This document shows positions 38,501 to 48,182 of a DNA stretch of 64,000 nt, one piece after another (positions within the stretch are counted from its first letter, which is position 1; the number at the start of each line of letters is the position of its first letter). The notes beneath the pieces are model-generated. The model made no database searches and was not told where the DNA came from. It was given only the letters and a program-made list of their open reading frames with translations. Source of the stretch: JALORV01 sp963791235. GTDB lineage: Bacteria; Pseudomonadota; Gammaproteobacteria; Burkholderiales; Burkholderiaceae_F. The translations under genes were made by a program, and so were the position numbers. The stretch covers positions 1-64,000 of the forward strand of contig CAWBRW010000005.1 of the NCBI GenBank assembly GCA_963791235.1, written 5' to 3'.

Positions 38501-39553
38501 GAAGTGCGGGCCGTAGGGCGCGTTGCGCTGCGCTCGCTGACGGGCAGTATCGGCTTGAAGGCGACACAGCTGCCAGTGCTGCAACGTACCGACCGCTGGA
38601 TGGTCGTTTCAGGCGACGCCGGCATCACGCTGTCGCCGCAGCGCGCCGAGCTTTACGCCAAGCTCACCGTCGACGGTGCTTACATCAATTTCGGCGGCCT
38701 GCGCGGGGCGCGCGCTTTACCGAACGACGTCGTAGTCAATCGAGGCGGCGCGCAGCGGAAGGAGGCGGCCGCACCCGTGGATGTCACGCTCGACATGCAG
38801 GCCAACCTCGGGCGGCGTTTCTACATCGTAGGCGCCGGCCTCGAAACGCGGCTTGCCGGCGCGATCAATGTCAGCGGGCGCCCCTCCTTGCTGCGCGGCG
38901 AAGGCAACGTGCGCACCGTCGACGGGGTATTTTCCGGTTACGGCCAGCGCCTGCAGATCGCGCGCGGCATCATCACGTTCCAGGGCCCGGTCGACAATCC
39001 GGCACTGAACGTGTTGGCCGTGCGCGCGGGCCTGCCGGTCGAGGTCGGCGTGGCCATCAGCGGGACCGCACAGAAACCGTTCGTGCGCCTGCACTCCGAT
39101 CCGTCGATGTCAGACACGGAGAAACTCAACTGGCTGGTGCTTGGCCGCCCGCCCGGCGCAAACGACGGCAATGATCGCGCAATGCTGTCGGCCGCCGCGA
39201 GCGCGCTGTTCTCCGGCCAGGTGGACAGCGCCAGTGCAGGCCTGATGCGAACGCTCGGCATCGACCAGATCTTGCTGCAGCCCGGACAGAGCAGCGGTTC
39301 GTTGCTGCCGCGCGAGACCGTGGCTGGACGGCTGCGCAGCAGCAGCACCTCGTCCACGAACTCGGCCGCTGGCGACTTCCTCGCGGTCGGCAAGCGCATC
39401 AACGACGACCTGTTCATTTCGTTCGAACAGGCGCTCAGCGGCGCCGAGTATTTCGTCGCCCTGAACTATCGACTCACGCGCCAGTTGTCGGTGATCGCGC
39501 GCGCCGGCAGCACGAACGCGCTGGACCTTGTGTATACGATCGCTTTCGACTGA
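35593..39553 (+). CDS. tamB: translocation and assembly module protein TamB, one frameshift
   Basis: Two open frames join at about 37300, where an extra G in the GCAGGTTGATG context shifts the frame: ...VETLVPGYGGA continues as VDASATLSGELDVARIDGTVSAKNLRLPGG. Repaired, the protein is about 1,319 aa. An N-terminal membrane anchor (GAIATILGPALALILAVAIATWWM, about residues 20-43) is followed by a very long beta-taco body and the DUF490 C-terminal domain (VFSGYGQRLQIARGIITFQGPVDNPALNVLAVRAG and VRLHSDPSMSDTEKLNWLVLGRPP). It spans the periplasm to TamA. Because the rest of both halves is intact, a sequencing error is the simplest explanation. Confidence 0.92.
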
Positions 39554-39557
39554 TCTT

Positions 39558-42500
39558 CTAGGCGGGCTGCGCTGTCACCGCCATCGGCGCCGCGCCCTCG
39601 TCCTCCCGCTTCACGCGGAACCACGCGGCATACAGCGCCGGCAGGAACAGCAGCGTCAGCACCGTCGCAACCACCAGCCCGCCCATGATGGCCACCGCCA
39701 TCGGCCCCCAGAACACGCTGCGCGACAGCGGGATCATCGCGAGGACTGCGGCGGCAGCGGTCAAGGCGATCGGCCGCAGACGGCGCACGGCGGCTTCGAT
39801 GATCGCGTTCCATGTCGACAGTCCGTCCGCGCGGTTGCGTTCGATCTGGTCCACCAAGATCACCGAGTTGCGGATGATCATGCCGAACAGCGCGATGACG
39901 CCGAGCTGCGCGACGAAGCCGAACGGCGCACGGAACACCAGCAGGGCTGCAGCCGCACCGATCAGACCCAGCGGACCCGTCAGGAACACCAGCATCGAAC
40001 GCGAGAACGAATGCAGCTGCAGCATCAGCAGCGTGAACACGATGAAGAGCATCAGGGGGATGTTGGCCGCAATTGCGCCGCCGGCCTTTGCCGACTCCTC
40101 CGCGGCACCTGCCACGGCGATCTGATAGCCCGCCGGCATGCGCGCACGGAGTTCGGCGATGCGAGTATCCGCCGCGACCTGGGCCGAAACCGTCGGCCCC
40201 TGGATTCCCAGTCGCACATCGCTCTGGACGGTGATCGCATAGTCACGATCCTGCCGCCAGATGATGCCCGGCTCCCACCCGAGCTCGATCTTCACGAGCT
40301 GCGACAGCGGCACGGCGCGTCCGGACGAGGTCGTGATATTGGCTTCGGCGAGCCGCGAGATCACGGCGCGCTCGTCGAGCGGCTGGCGCAGCACGATGTC
40401 GATCAGTTGATCGCCTTCGCGGAACTGGCCGATCACTGACCCGGACAGGATGGTCTGCGCCGCGCGTGCCAGCGTTTGTGTAGAAACCCCGAGCGCGCGC
40501 GCCCGGTCCTGATCGAGTTCGAGACTCAGCCGCTTGACGCTCTCGTTCCAGTTGTCATTCACACCGCGGGTGTTGGGATTTGCGCGCATCACCTGCTTCA
40601 CTTCGTCGGCGATCGAGCGCACGGTGCGGGCATCGGGTCCCTGGACCCGGAACTGCACCGCATAGGGCACCGGAGGGCCGTTGGGCAACAGCTTTACGCG
40701 GCCCCGCAGGTTCGGAAAGTCCTCGCGGAAAAGTGCGGTTATCCGCTGCTGCAGCGCGTTGCGCCCCGCCAGGTTCTTCGGCGTGATCACAATCTCCGCC
40801 AGGTTGGTGTTGCCGAACTGCTGGTCCTGCGGCAAGTAGAAGCGCGGCGCGCCGGTGCCGACATAGCTGACGTACCAGTCGAGTTCCGGCTGGCGTGCGA
40901 GCCAGCGTTCGAACGCGCGAGTTTCCAGTTCAGTGGCCTGCAGGCTCGATCCTTCGGGCAGCCACAGGTTGATGACCAGTTCAAGGCGGCTCGAATCCGG
41001 GAAGAACTGTTGCTCGATGAAGCGGAAGCCGCCGATGCCGAGCGCCAGCGCACCGACCGTGATCGCAATGACGGTCTTGCGCCATTCGACGCACCAGTCG
41101 ACCAGGTGGCGGAAACGGCGATAAAACGGCGTGTCGAACAGTTCGTCGTCACTGTGCACGCCAGCCTTGGGCTTCACCTTCAGCAGCCAGATCCCGAGCA
41201 ACGGCACGAAGAGCACGGCAACGAACCACGAGATCACGAGGGCGAGCGCGGTGACCTGGAAGATCGACATCGTGTACTCGCCGGCGACTGATTTCGCCAG
41301 TGCGATCGGCAGGAATCCGACCGCCGTGATCAGCGTTCCCGTGAGCATCGGCATCGCGGTCGTTTCGTACATCGCGGTGACCGCGACCGCCTTGCTGGCG
41401 CCTTCCTCCAGCATGCGCACCATCATCTCGACCGCGATGATCGCGTCGTCGACCAGCAGGCCGAGCGCGATGATCAGCGCTCCGAGCGAGATCTTGTGCA
41501 GGTTGATGCCCAGCAGCCACATGCAGAGCATCGTGATCGCCAGCACCAGCGGTATCGTGGCCAGCACGACTAGGCCCGGACCCGGATCGACGCGCAGCGG
41601 CTTCGTATGCAGGCCGAGGCTCAGGAACGACACCGCCAGCACGATGGCGAGGGCCTCCACCAGCACGCGCAGGAATTCGTTGACCGAGGTCGCCACCGCG
41701 CGCGGCTGATCGGCCACCTTCGTCATGTCGATGCCGACCGGCAGCGACGCCTCGATGCGGCGCTCGGCCGCCGCAAGGTTCTTGCCGAGCTGGATGATGT
41801 CGCCGCCCTTCGCCATCGAAACGCCGAGTCCGACGACCTCGCGCCCGTCGCCGTCGGCGAAGCCAGCGCGCATCTTGTCGCGTGGCGGATCGGTGTAGGC
41901 ACGCGTGATCGTCGCGATGTCGGCCAGCCGATACGTCAGATTGTTGGCGCGGATCGGCAGCTGGCGCAGGTCCTCGAGCGAACGGAATTCACCGGTGATA
42001 CGCACCTGCAGGTTGTCGGTCGGCAGCACCAGCACGCCGGAGCCCTCGACCGCATTCTGTGCGCCGATCTGGGCCGCAAGCTGCGGGATGTCGAGCCCGA
42101 TCTGCGCCAGCTTGCGGTGCGAGATCTCGATGTAGATCTTCTCGTCCTGCACACCGAACAGATCCACCTTGGCGACGTTCGGCACCTTCAGCAGCTGCTG
42201 GCGCACCGCCTCGACATAGTCCTTCAGTTCGCGATAGTTGAAGCCGTCGGTCGAGAACGCGAACATCACGCCGTAGACGTCGCCGAATTCGTCGTTGAAA
42301 AACGGCCCCTGCACATTCGGCGGCAGCGTGCCGCGTATGTCACTGACCTTCTTGCGCACCTGGTACCACGCATCGGCAACATCGCGGCCGCGCGTCGCCT
42401 CGTTCACCTGGACGAAGATCAGCGTCTCGCCCGGCTTGCTGTACGAGCGGATCTTGTCGATGCCGGGCGTTTCCTGCAGCTTCTTCTCGAGCTTGTCGGT

Positions 42501-42707
42501 CACCTGCTCCGCCATCTGCGTGGCGGTGGCACCGGGCCAGTACGCCCGAACCACCATGACGCGGAAGGTAAATGGCGGGTCCTCGTCCTGGCCCAGGCTG
42601 GCAAACGCGAATAGCCCACCTGCCAGCAGCACCACCATCAGGTAGCGCAGCAATGGCGCGTGGTCGATCGCCCACGCGGAAAGGTTGAAGCGCGCGCCGG
42701 CCGACAC
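39558..42707 (-). CDS. RND-family multidrug efflux transporter (AcrB-like)
   Basis: The product is 1,049 aa from GTG 42707. It has twelve membrane segments with two large periplasmic loops. The proton-relay aspartates lie in the fourth helix (IALGLLVDDAIIAVEMMVRML). The N-terminus lacks the usual F-x-x-RP-x-FA start and reads LSAWAIDHAPLLRYLMVVLLAGGLFAFASLGQDEDPPFTFRVMVVRAYWPGATATQMAEQVTDKLEKKLQETPGI, typical of the divergent RND branch found next to TetR-controlled adaptors. It needs an outer-membrane channel, which is not in this window. It lies 4 bp after the adaptor gene. Confidence 0.93.
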   Translation of the reverse strand: MSAGARFNLSAWAIDHAPLLRYLMVVLLAGGLFAFASLGQDEDPPFTFRVMVVRAYWPGATATQMAEQVTDKLEKKLQETPGIDKIRSYSKPGETLIFVQVNEATRGRDVADAWYQVRKKVSDIRGTLPPNVQGPFFNDEFGDVYGVMFAFSTDGFNYRELKDYVEAVRQQLLKVPNVAKVDLFGVQDEKIYIEISHRKLAQIGLDIPQLAAQIGAQNAVEGSGVLVLPTDNLQVRITGEFRSLEDLRQLPIRANNLTYRLADIATITRAYTDPPRDKMRAGFADGDGREVVGLGVSMAKGGDIIQLGKNLAAAERRIEASLPVGIDMTKVADQPRAVATSVNEFLRVLVEALAIVLAVSFLSLGLHTKPLRVDPGPGLVVLATIPLVLAITMLCMWLLGINLHKISLGALIIALGLLVDDAIIAVEMMVRMLEEGASKAVAVTAMYETTAMPMLTGTLITAVGFLPIALAKSVAGEYTMSIFQVTALALVISWFVAVLFVPLLGIWLLKVKPKAGVHSDDELFDTPFYRRFRHLVDWCVEWRKTVIAITVGALALGIGGFRFIEQQFFPDSSRLELVINLWLPEGSSLQATELETRAFERWLARQPELDWYVSYVGTGAPRFYLPQDQQFGNTNLAEIVITPKNLAGRNALQQRITALFREDFPNLRGRVKLLPNGPPVPYAVQFRVQGPDARTVRSIADEVKQVMRANPNTRGVNDNWNESVKRLSLELDQDRARALGVSTQTLARAAQTILSGSVIGQFREGDQLIDIVLRQPLDERAVISRLAEANITTSSGRAVPLSQLVKIELGWEPGIIWRQDRDYAITVQSDVRLGIQGPTVSAQVAADTRIAELRARMPAGYQIAVAGAAEESAKAGGAIAANIPLMLFIVFTLLMLQLHSFSRSMLVFLTGPLGLIGAAAALLVFRAPFGFVAQLGVIALFGMIIRNSVILVDQIERNRADGLSTWNAIIEAAVRRLRPIALTAAAAVLAMIPLSRSVFWGPMAVAIMGGLVVATVLTLLFLPALYAAWFRVKREDEGAAPMAVTAQPA

Positions 42708-42711
42708 GGGC

Positions 42712-43833
42712 TCAGCCCTTCTTTGCCGTCTCGGGCTTCAAGGTCGCCGGGGCGGTCGGCGCAAGCTGCGTGGCTTCCGACAGGAGGCGCACCCTCTGGC
42801 CTTCCTTCAGCTGGTGCACCCCTGCGGTGACAACGATGTCGCCGGACTTCAGTCCGTCGCCGATGACGATCTCGTTCCCCGCTGCATTGATGACCTGGAC
42901 GCGCTGGCGCCGCACTGTCTGCGTCGCCGGATCGAAGAGCCAGGTGTGGGTCACTCCGCCTTCGGCCTGCAGTGACTGCAGCGGCACGGCGATGATCGGC
43001 TGCGCGATCGGCGTGGCGAACGTGACGGTTGCAGTCATGCCGAGCGCAACGTTCGGCGGCGGGTTGAGCAGTGCGATGCGCGCCGGGAATGTCCGGGTTG
43101 CCGGATCCGCCACCGGCGCCAGTTCGCGCACGCGGCCGGCAATGGGCGGTCCACCCGCCCACAACCGTACCTGCACGTCGCTGGCCCCCTTGAGGAGCGC
43201 GAGCTGCTGCTCCGGGATGCCAATCAGCACTTCCATCTCCCCGGTGCGTGCAAGGCGAATCACCGACTGCCCAGCCGCGACCACTTGTCCGACTTCGGCG
43301 TCGACGCCAATGACCACGGCGTCATGCGGCGCGTGGAGCACCGCATAGCCGGCCTGGTTGCCGCTCGACTGCGCGCTCGCCTGCGCCTGCAGGAAGCGCG
43401 CTTCCGCCCCGTCCAGCGCGGCCTTGCGCCGGTCCAGTTCGGCCTGGCTGATGAATCCCTTGCGCTGCAGTTCCTCGAAGCGCTGGTAATCGGCGCGCTG
43501 CTGATCGCGATCCACCTTGGCCGCGTTGAGTCCGGCCGCCGCGCCTTCCGCTGCCAGCCGATAGTCCTGCGGATCGATCGTGGCGAGAGGTTGGCCAGCC
43601 TTCACGGTGTGGCCCACCTCGGCCAGCCGCTGAGTCACACGGCCCGGGACCTGGAAACCAGCGCGCGTTTCAATGCGCGGGCGCACTTCGCCCGCAAACT
43701 CGGCCAGTGCAGTCGTTGCCTTGGGTGCCACCGTGAGCGTCCGCACGGGGCGGACGTCCTGGGTGGTTTCCGGGGCCCGCTGGCAGGCAGTGACTATCGC
43801 AATCGAGGCGACGGCTAGAGCAACGGAGCGCAT
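42712..43833 (-). CDS. RND efflux periplasmic adaptor (lipoprotein)
   Basis: The product is 373 aa with a lipobox (SIAIVTACQRAPE, Cys 17). The lipoyl-like segment ETRAGFQVPGRVTQRLAEVGHTVKAGQPLATIDPQDYRLA, the helical hairpin (RDQQRADYQRFEELQRKGFISQAELDRRKAALDGAEARFLQAQAS) and the barrel domain (GYAVLHAPHDAVVIGVDAEVGQVVAAGQSVIRLAR) mark a membrane fusion protein. It links the RND pump to its exit duct. A perfect TetR-type palindrome overlaps its promoter region, so a TetR repressor is likely, though none is adjacent. Confidence 0.92.
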   Translation of the reverse strand: MRSVALAVASIAIVTACQRAPETTQDVRPVRTLTVAPKATTALAEFAGEVRPRIETRAGFQVPGRVTQRLAEVGHTVKAGQPLATIDPQDYRLAAEGAAAGLNAAKVDRDQQRADYQRFEELQRKGFISQAELDRRKAALDGAEARFLQAQASAQSSGNQAGYAVLHAPHDAVVIGVDAEVGQVVAAGQSVIRLARTGEMEVLIGIPEQQLALLKGASDVQVRLWAGGPPIAGRVRELAPVADPATRTFPARIALLNPPPNVALGMTATVTFATPIAQPIIAVPLQSLQAEGGVTHTWLFDPATQTVRRQRVQVINAAGNEIVIGDGLKSGDIVVTAGVHQLKEGQRVRLLSEATQLAPTAPATLKPETAKKG

Positions 43834-43850
43834 AGGCGGTCCAGTAAATA

Positions 43851-43864
43851 ACTGACTGGTCAGT
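43851..43864. promoter_or_regulatory. TetR-type operator upstream of the efflux adaptor
   Basis: ACTGAC-TG-GTCAGT is a perfect 6-bp inverted repeat, in the core form often bound by TetR-family repressors of efflux operons. It lies 17-30 bp upstream of the adaptor start, next to TATATT on the minus strand. Confidence 0.6.
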
Positions 43865-43930
43865 AATATAGCCAGCGCCTCGCGGGCTGGTCAATGCCTG
43901 TTGCGCTGCACACACGCGTGCCACGCCCGG

Positions 43931-44326
43931 TCAGGCAAGCAGGCGATAGGTCGCGATTCCGGCGACCGTCGCGAGCAACGATCCCCCCAGATGTGCGACG
44001 ACGTGAACGGCCGCCGAAGCCCACTGGGCACCCTGCATCAGCACGACGCTTTCCGCGGAAAAGGTCGAAAACGTCGTCAGGCCGCCCAAAAAGCCGGTCA
44101 CGATGACCAGACGCCAGAACGGCGGCACGGAAGGATGGGCCGCGAACGCGGCGATCGCCAGGCCGATCAGGTAGCCACCGATCAGATTGGACGTCAGTGT
44201 GCCCAGCGGAAGGTGTTCAAGTCGCGGGTTGAGCCAATACGACAGCGCCCACCGCATCCAGGCCCCGAGCACAGCACCGAGGGCTACCGCCGCGAGCACT
44301 GTCACCAGCGGACCGTCGCGCGTCAT
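43931..44326 (-). CDS. crcB: fluoride exporter CrcB/Fluc
   Basis: The product is 131 aa with four membrane helices. GAVLGAWMRWALSYWL, LGTLTSNLIGGYLIGLAIAAF and VTGFLGGLTTFSTFSAESVVLM (the GFxGGxTTFSTF signature with the Phe-box residues) are diagnostic of dual-topology fluoride channels. Its ATG overlaps the moaE stop (ATGA), so it is the last gene of the molybdenum cofactor operon. No fluoride riboswitch is seen. Confidence 0.95.
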   Translation of the reverse strand: MTRDGPLVTVLAAVALGAVLGAWMRWALSYWLNPRLEHLPLGTLTSNLIGGYLIGLAIAAFAAHPSVPPFWRLVIVTGFLGGLTTFSTFSAESVVLMQGAQWASAAVHVVAHLGGSLLATVAGIATYRLLA

Positions 44327-44784
44327 CGGTCAGAGGCCCCGGAGCCCCACCGCTCGCGCGCGGCGTCATCGCTGTCGCGGGCCTCGACCCACCGGGTTCC
44401 CGCGGGCGTCGCCTCCTTCTTCCAGAACGGTGCCTCGGTCTTCAGATAGTCCATGATGAATTCGCACGCCGCGAACGCTTCGCCGCGATGCGCACTCGTG
44501 ACGATGACCAGCACGATCGGATCGGTGGGACGCAGTTCGCCGACACGGTGGACGACGAGCGCCTCGTAGAAATCCCAGCGCTGGCGCGCCTGGGCGACGA
44601 TGCCTTCGAGCGCCTTCTCGGTCATGCCGGGATAGTGCTCGAGCATCATCGACGCGACCGAGTCACCGTTGTTGAGATCGCGCACCACGCCGATGAAGCA
44701 GGCAATCGCGCCGACGCGCGGATCGGTGCGCAGGCGTGCAAGCTCCGCATTGACGTCGAACTCCTCGTGCTGGATGCGGATCAC
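44323..44784 (-). CDS. moaE: molybdopterin synthase large subunit MoaE
   Basis: The product is 153 aa from GTG 44784; the open frame extends further, but MoaE proteins start at this IRIQHEEFDV segment. GAIACFIGVVRDLNNGDSVASMMLEHYPGMTEKALEGI, FYEALVVHRVGELRPTDPIVLVIVTSAHRGEAFAACEFIMDYLKTEAPFWKKE contain the active lysines (LKTEAPFWKKE). It makes the molybdopterin dithiolene with MoaD. It begins 1 bp after the moaD stop. Confidence 0.94.
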   Translation of the reverse strand: MIRIQHEEFDVNAELARLRTDPRVGAIACFIGVVRDLNNGDSVASMMLEHYPGMTEKALEGIVAQARQRWDFYEALVVHRVGELRPTDPIVLVIVTSAHRGEAFAACEFIMDYLKTEAPFWKKEATPAGTRWVEARDSDDAARERWGSGASDR

Positions 44785-44785
44785 G

Positions 44786-45043
44786 CTAGCCCCCGGTGAC
44801 CGGCGGAAAGAACGCCACCTCGGCACCCTCCCGCAGCGGCGTGTCCGCATGCGCCATGGTCTGATCCACCGCAACGCGGACTCTCGGCATCTCGACAAAC
44901 GCCTGTGCCCACGGGGTACCGCGTGCGGCCATCCAGTCCTTCAACGCAGCAACCGTCACGACGTCCACCGGCAGCGCACACTCCTCTCGCGCGACGCCGA
45001 GCCGCTCGCGCAATGCCGCAAAGTACAGGACGGTGATATTCAT
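44786..45043 (-). CDS. moaD: molybdopterin synthase sulfur carrier MoaD
   Basis: The product is 85 aa from ATG 45043 (MNITVLYFAALRERLGVAREE), within a longer open frame. The ubiquitin-like fold ends in AEVAFFPPVTGG with the C-terminal Gly-Gly needed for adenylation and thiocarboxylation. It sits between moeA and moaE in one transcript. Confidence 0.94.
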   Translation of the reverse strand: MNITVLYFAALRERLGVAREECALPVDVVTVAALKDWMAARGTPWAQAFVEMPRVRVAVDQTMAHADTPLREGAEVAFFPPVTGG

Positions 45044-45053
45044 CGGCCGAGGC

Positions 45054-46244
45054 TCAGGAGAGGAGTTCCGCAAACGACAGGTAGCGGACCATGTCGCCGC
45101 GCGCGATGGTCGCACCCGCCGGGTGATCGACCAGCCCGTCGGCCCATGCCGTCGAATTCAGCACGGCGGAGTTCTGTGTCGGGAAGAGCGCCACTCCGCC
45201 CTGCTCGTTGCGACGCACGCGCAGGAACTCGCGACGCTTGTCCGGCTTTGGCCAGTCGAACTCCGCCCGCAGGTTGAACGCGGGCACATCCGTCGAGCGA
45301 GCCCCCTGTCGAGACAATACGTATGGCCGGGCAAACAGCAGGAAGGTGACGAAGCTCGAGACCGGGTTGCCTGGCAGTCCAATGAACGGCACGCCACGCA
45401 CCGCTCCGAAAGCCAGCGGCTTGCCCGGTTTCATCGCGATCTGCCACAACTCCAGCGCACCCTCCGCTTCCACGGCGGGCTTGACATGGTCTTCCTCACC
45501 CACGGACACGCCGCCCGAGGTGAGGATCAGATCCGCATCGCCCGCCGCGTCGACGAACGCGGCCCGCGTCTGCGCCCGGTCATCCGGAACGATGCCGAGG
45601 TCGTTCACGTCACACCCCAGGCGCTCCAAGAGAGCACGAAGCACGAAGCGGTTCGAGTTGTAGATGCGACCGGGCGCAAGCGCTTCACCCGGCATCGCGA
45701 GTTCGTCGCCGGTGAAGAACACGGCGACCCGCAGCCGGCGATGCACCGTCACGCGCGCCGCGCCGACCGACGCTATCAGGCCGAGGTCCTGCGGCCGCAG
45801 CCGCGAACCGGCCGCCACCACCGTGTCACCCGCTGAGATATCGATGCCGGCCTTGCGGATCCACGCACCGCGTTCAGGCATTTCGTTGATCGTGACGCGC
45901 CCTTCGCCGGCCGTGCAGGCTTCCTGCATGACGATCGCATCCGCACCTGCCGGAACCGGGGCGCCGGTGAAAATGCGTGCCGCCGTGCCGGGTTCGAGCG
46001 CCGCACCGACATGTCCCGCCGCGATGCGCTGGCTCACTCGAAGCGTGGTCCCCGGCGCCGGCACGTCAACGGTCCGCACGGCATAGCCGTCCATCTGCGA
46101 ATTGTCGAGCGGCGGCACCGCGAGCGCCGAAACGACGTCTACCGCCAGCACCCGGCCGTCCGCGGCGAGTGTCGGCACGGCTTCGACATCAACAGGGTCG
46201 GCGCGGCGCAGGATGCGCGCCAGCGCGTCTTCCACCGTAAGCAT
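45054..46244 (-). CDS. moeA: molybdopterin molybdenumtransferase MoeA
   Basis: The product is 396 aa. PLDNSQMDGYAVRTVDV, RIFTGAPVPAGADAIVMQEA, FFTGDELAMPGEALAPGRIYNSNRFVLRALLERLGCDV, ILTSGGVSVGEEDHVKPAVE and KPGKPLAFGAVRGVPFIGLPGNPVSSFVTFLLFARPYVL are the MoeA blocks. It inserts molybdate into adenylated molybdopterin. The ATG shares its A with the mobB stop (TGATG). Confidence 0.96.
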   Translation of the reverse strand: MLTVEDALARILRRADPVDVEAVPTLAADGRVLAVDVVSALAVPPLDNSQMDGYAVRTVDVPAPGTTLRVSQRIAAGHVGAALEPGTAARIFTGAPVPAGADAIVMQEACTAGEGRVTINEMPERGAWIRKAGIDISAGDTVVAAGSRLRPQDLGLIASVGAARVTVHRRLRVAVFFTGDELAMPGEALAPGRIYNSNRFVLRALLERLGCDVNDLGIVPDDRAQTRAAFVDAAGDADLILTSGGVSVGEEDHVKPAVEAEGALELWQIAMKPGKPLAFGAVRGVPFIGLPGNPVSSFVTFLLFARPYVLSRQGARSTDVPAFNLRAEFDWPKPDKRREFLRVRRNEQGGVALFPTQNSAVLNSTAWADGLVDHPAGATIARGDMVRYLSFAELLS

Positions 46245-46738
46245 CAGGTGAGCCCCAGGCGCTCCGCTATGAACTCGGCAATCTTAGCCGGGGCGTTGAG
46301 ATCCAGCACTGGCAGCGCGGCGTCGATCGGATGGTCCGCTGCGATCGCGATCACGTTGGGATCGTGCGGAAAGATCGCCGGCTCGGCCTGTTCGCTGCGG
46401 CGCACTTCGATGCGTGGAACGTGGCCCTCGCTCTTGAACCCCTCGATGATGACGAGGTCGCACGGCGCGAGCCGCGCCAGCAGATCTTCGAGGGTCGCCG
46501 GCTGCTGCGGCGTCTCGGTGAGCATCGCCCAGCGCAGCGCGGTCGCGATCAGCACCTGGCCGGCACCGGCTTCGCGATAGCGAAACGAGTCCTTGCCGGG
46601 CCGATCCATGTCGAAGCCGTGATGCGCGTTCTTGATCGCCGATACCGACAGACCGCGCGCCTTCAGCAGTGGAATCAGCTTCTCGATCAGCGTCGTCTTG
46701 CCGCTGTTCGAGTAACCGATGAAGCCGATCGCCTTCAT
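46244..46738 (-). CDS. mobB: molybdopterin-guanine dinucleotide biosynthesis adaptor MobB
   Basis: The product is 164 aa. The P-loop is IGFIGYSNSGKTTLIEKLIPLL; IKNAHHGFDMDRPGKDSFRYREAGAGQVLIAT and CDLVIIEGFKSEGHVPRIEVRR follow. It is a GTPase that assists MobA in forming the guanine-dinucleotide cofactor. It starts 6 bp after the thrC stop and overlaps moeA, coupling amino-acid and cofactor genes into one run. Confidence 0.94.
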   Translation of the reverse strand: MKAIGFIGYSNSGKTTLIEKLIPLLKARGLSVSAIKNAHHGFDMDRPGKDSFRYREAGAGQVLIATALRWAMLTETPQQPATLEDLLARLAPCDLVIIEGFKSEGHVPRIEVRRSEQAEPAIFPHDPNVIAIAADHPIDAALPVLDLNAPAKIAEFIAERLGLT

Positions 46739-46744
46739 CAGGCG

Positions 46745-48175
46745 TCAGGCGCCATGGGCTGCAATGTAGTTCTTGACCGCCTGCAGGTCGACGTCCAAGC
46801 GCTCGAAGCGCTGCGGCAGCGACTCGATGTCGGCGAACGCCGCCGGCCGCTGCGGGGCGCAGCCGAGCGCCTCGACAATCGTCTCGGAGAACTTGGCGGG
46901 CAGTGCGGTCTCGAGGCAGATCATCGGCACTGCGGCATCCCGATGTTCGAGCGCGACCTTCAGGCCATCCGCGGTGTGCGGATCGATGACGACGCCATAG
47001 CGCTGTTCGACGGTTCGAATCGTGCGCAGGCGATCGATGTGCGTGCTCTTGCCGGAGACCAGGCAGCTGCGCCGCACCGCCTCGTAGAACGGCGTGCCGC
47101 CGACATGGAACTGGCCGCGCGTATCGATCTCCCACCACAGCTCGCGCACGACCTCGGGGTTGCGTCCGACAACGTCGTAGATGTAGCGCTCGAAGTTGGA
47201 CGCCTTGCTTATGTCCATCGACGGACTGCTGGTGGCGTGCGTCTCGCTGCCGCCGCGCACGCGGTAGCGGCCGGTGCGGAAGAATTCGTCGAGAACATCG
47301 TTCTCGTTGGTGGCCAGCACGAGCCGGTCGATTGGCAGACCCATGTTGCGGGCAATCCAGCCCGACAGGATGTTGCCGAAGTTGCCTGACGGAACAGCAA
47401 AGGACACGCGCTCGCCCGGCTGCCGGGTCGCCGCGAGATAGCCGCGGAAGTAGTAGACGACCTGCGCGACGATGCGGCCCCAGTTGATCGAATTGACGCT
47501 GCCGACCTGCCAGCGCGCCTTGAACTCGAGGTCGGCGGACACCGCCTTCACGAGGTCCTGGCAATCGTCAAAGGTGCCGGCGACCGCCAGGTTGTGGATG
47601 TTCGCGTCCTGCAACGAGTACATCTGCGCGCGCTGGAAGGCGCTCATGCGTCCTTGCGGCGACAGCATGAAGACGTTGATGCCGCTGCGACCGCGCAACG
47701 CGTACTCCGCCGCGGAGCCGGTGTCGCCGGAGGTCGCGCCCAGCACGTTGAGCTCGCCGCCGCGTTCGCGCAGCACATGCTCGAACAGCGCCCCGAGCAA
47801 CTGCATCGCCATGTCCTTGAAGGCGAGCGTCGGCCCGTTGGAAAGTTCCAGCAGTGCCAGTCCCGGCTCGAGCCAGCGCAGGGGAGTGATGTCGCTGGCG
47901 CTGCTGCCCTCGCGTACGTTGCCGTAGACCGCCGGCGTGTAGGTCCCCCGACAGAGTTCAGTCAGCCGCGCGCGCGGGATGTCGTCCGCATACAGCGCGA
48001 CGATCTCGGTCGCCAGTTCTGCATACGACAGTCCCCGCCAGCGCTGCAGATCGTCAGACGCCACCTGCGGATAGTGAGCCGGCACGTACAGTCCGCCGTC
48101 GTCCGCGAGGCCCGAGAGCAGGATGTCGGTGAAACCGCGCTCCGGAGCGCGCCCTCGGGTGGAGACGTAACGCAT
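46745..48175 (-). CDS. thrC: threonine synthase
   Basis: The product is 476 aa. YVSTRGRAPERGFTDILLSGLADDGGLYVP at the start and LELSNGPTLAFKDMAMQLLGALFE (PLP lysine in FKD) are typical; LGATSGDTGSAAEYALRG, IVAQVVYYFRGYLAA and VPSGNFGNILSGWIARNMGLPIDRLVLATNENDVLDEFFRTG follow. It converts O-phosphohomoserine to threonine. It begins 7 bp after the hom stop. Confidence 0.96.
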   Translation of the reverse strand: MRYVSTRGRAPERGFTDILLSGLADDGGLYVPAHYPQVASDDLQRWRGLSYAELATEIVALYADDIPRARLTELCRGTYTPAVYGNVREGSSASDITPLRWLEPGLALLELSNGPTLAFKDMAMQLLGALFEHVLRERGGELNVLGATSGDTGSAAEYALRGRSGINVFMLSPQGRMSAFQRAQMYSLQDANIHNLAVAGTFDDCQDLVKAVSADLEFKARWQVGSVNSINWGRIVAQVVYYFRGYLAATRQPGERVSFAVPSGNFGNILSGWIARNMGLPIDRLVLATNENDVLDEFFRTGRYRVRGGSETHATSSPSMDISKASNFERYIYDVVGRNPEVVRELWWEIDTRGQFHVGGTPFYEAVRRSCLVSGKSTHIDRLRTIRTVEQRYGVVIDPHTADGLKVALEHRDAAVPMICLETALPAKFSETIVEALGCAPQRPAAFADIESLPQRFERLDVDLQAVKNYIAAHGA

Positions 48176-48182
48176 TGGCGTG

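Noticed and set aside
43931..44326. Fluoride riboswitch ahead of crcB
   Set aside because: crcB overlaps the moaE stop within an operon, leaving no leader region for a riboswitch.
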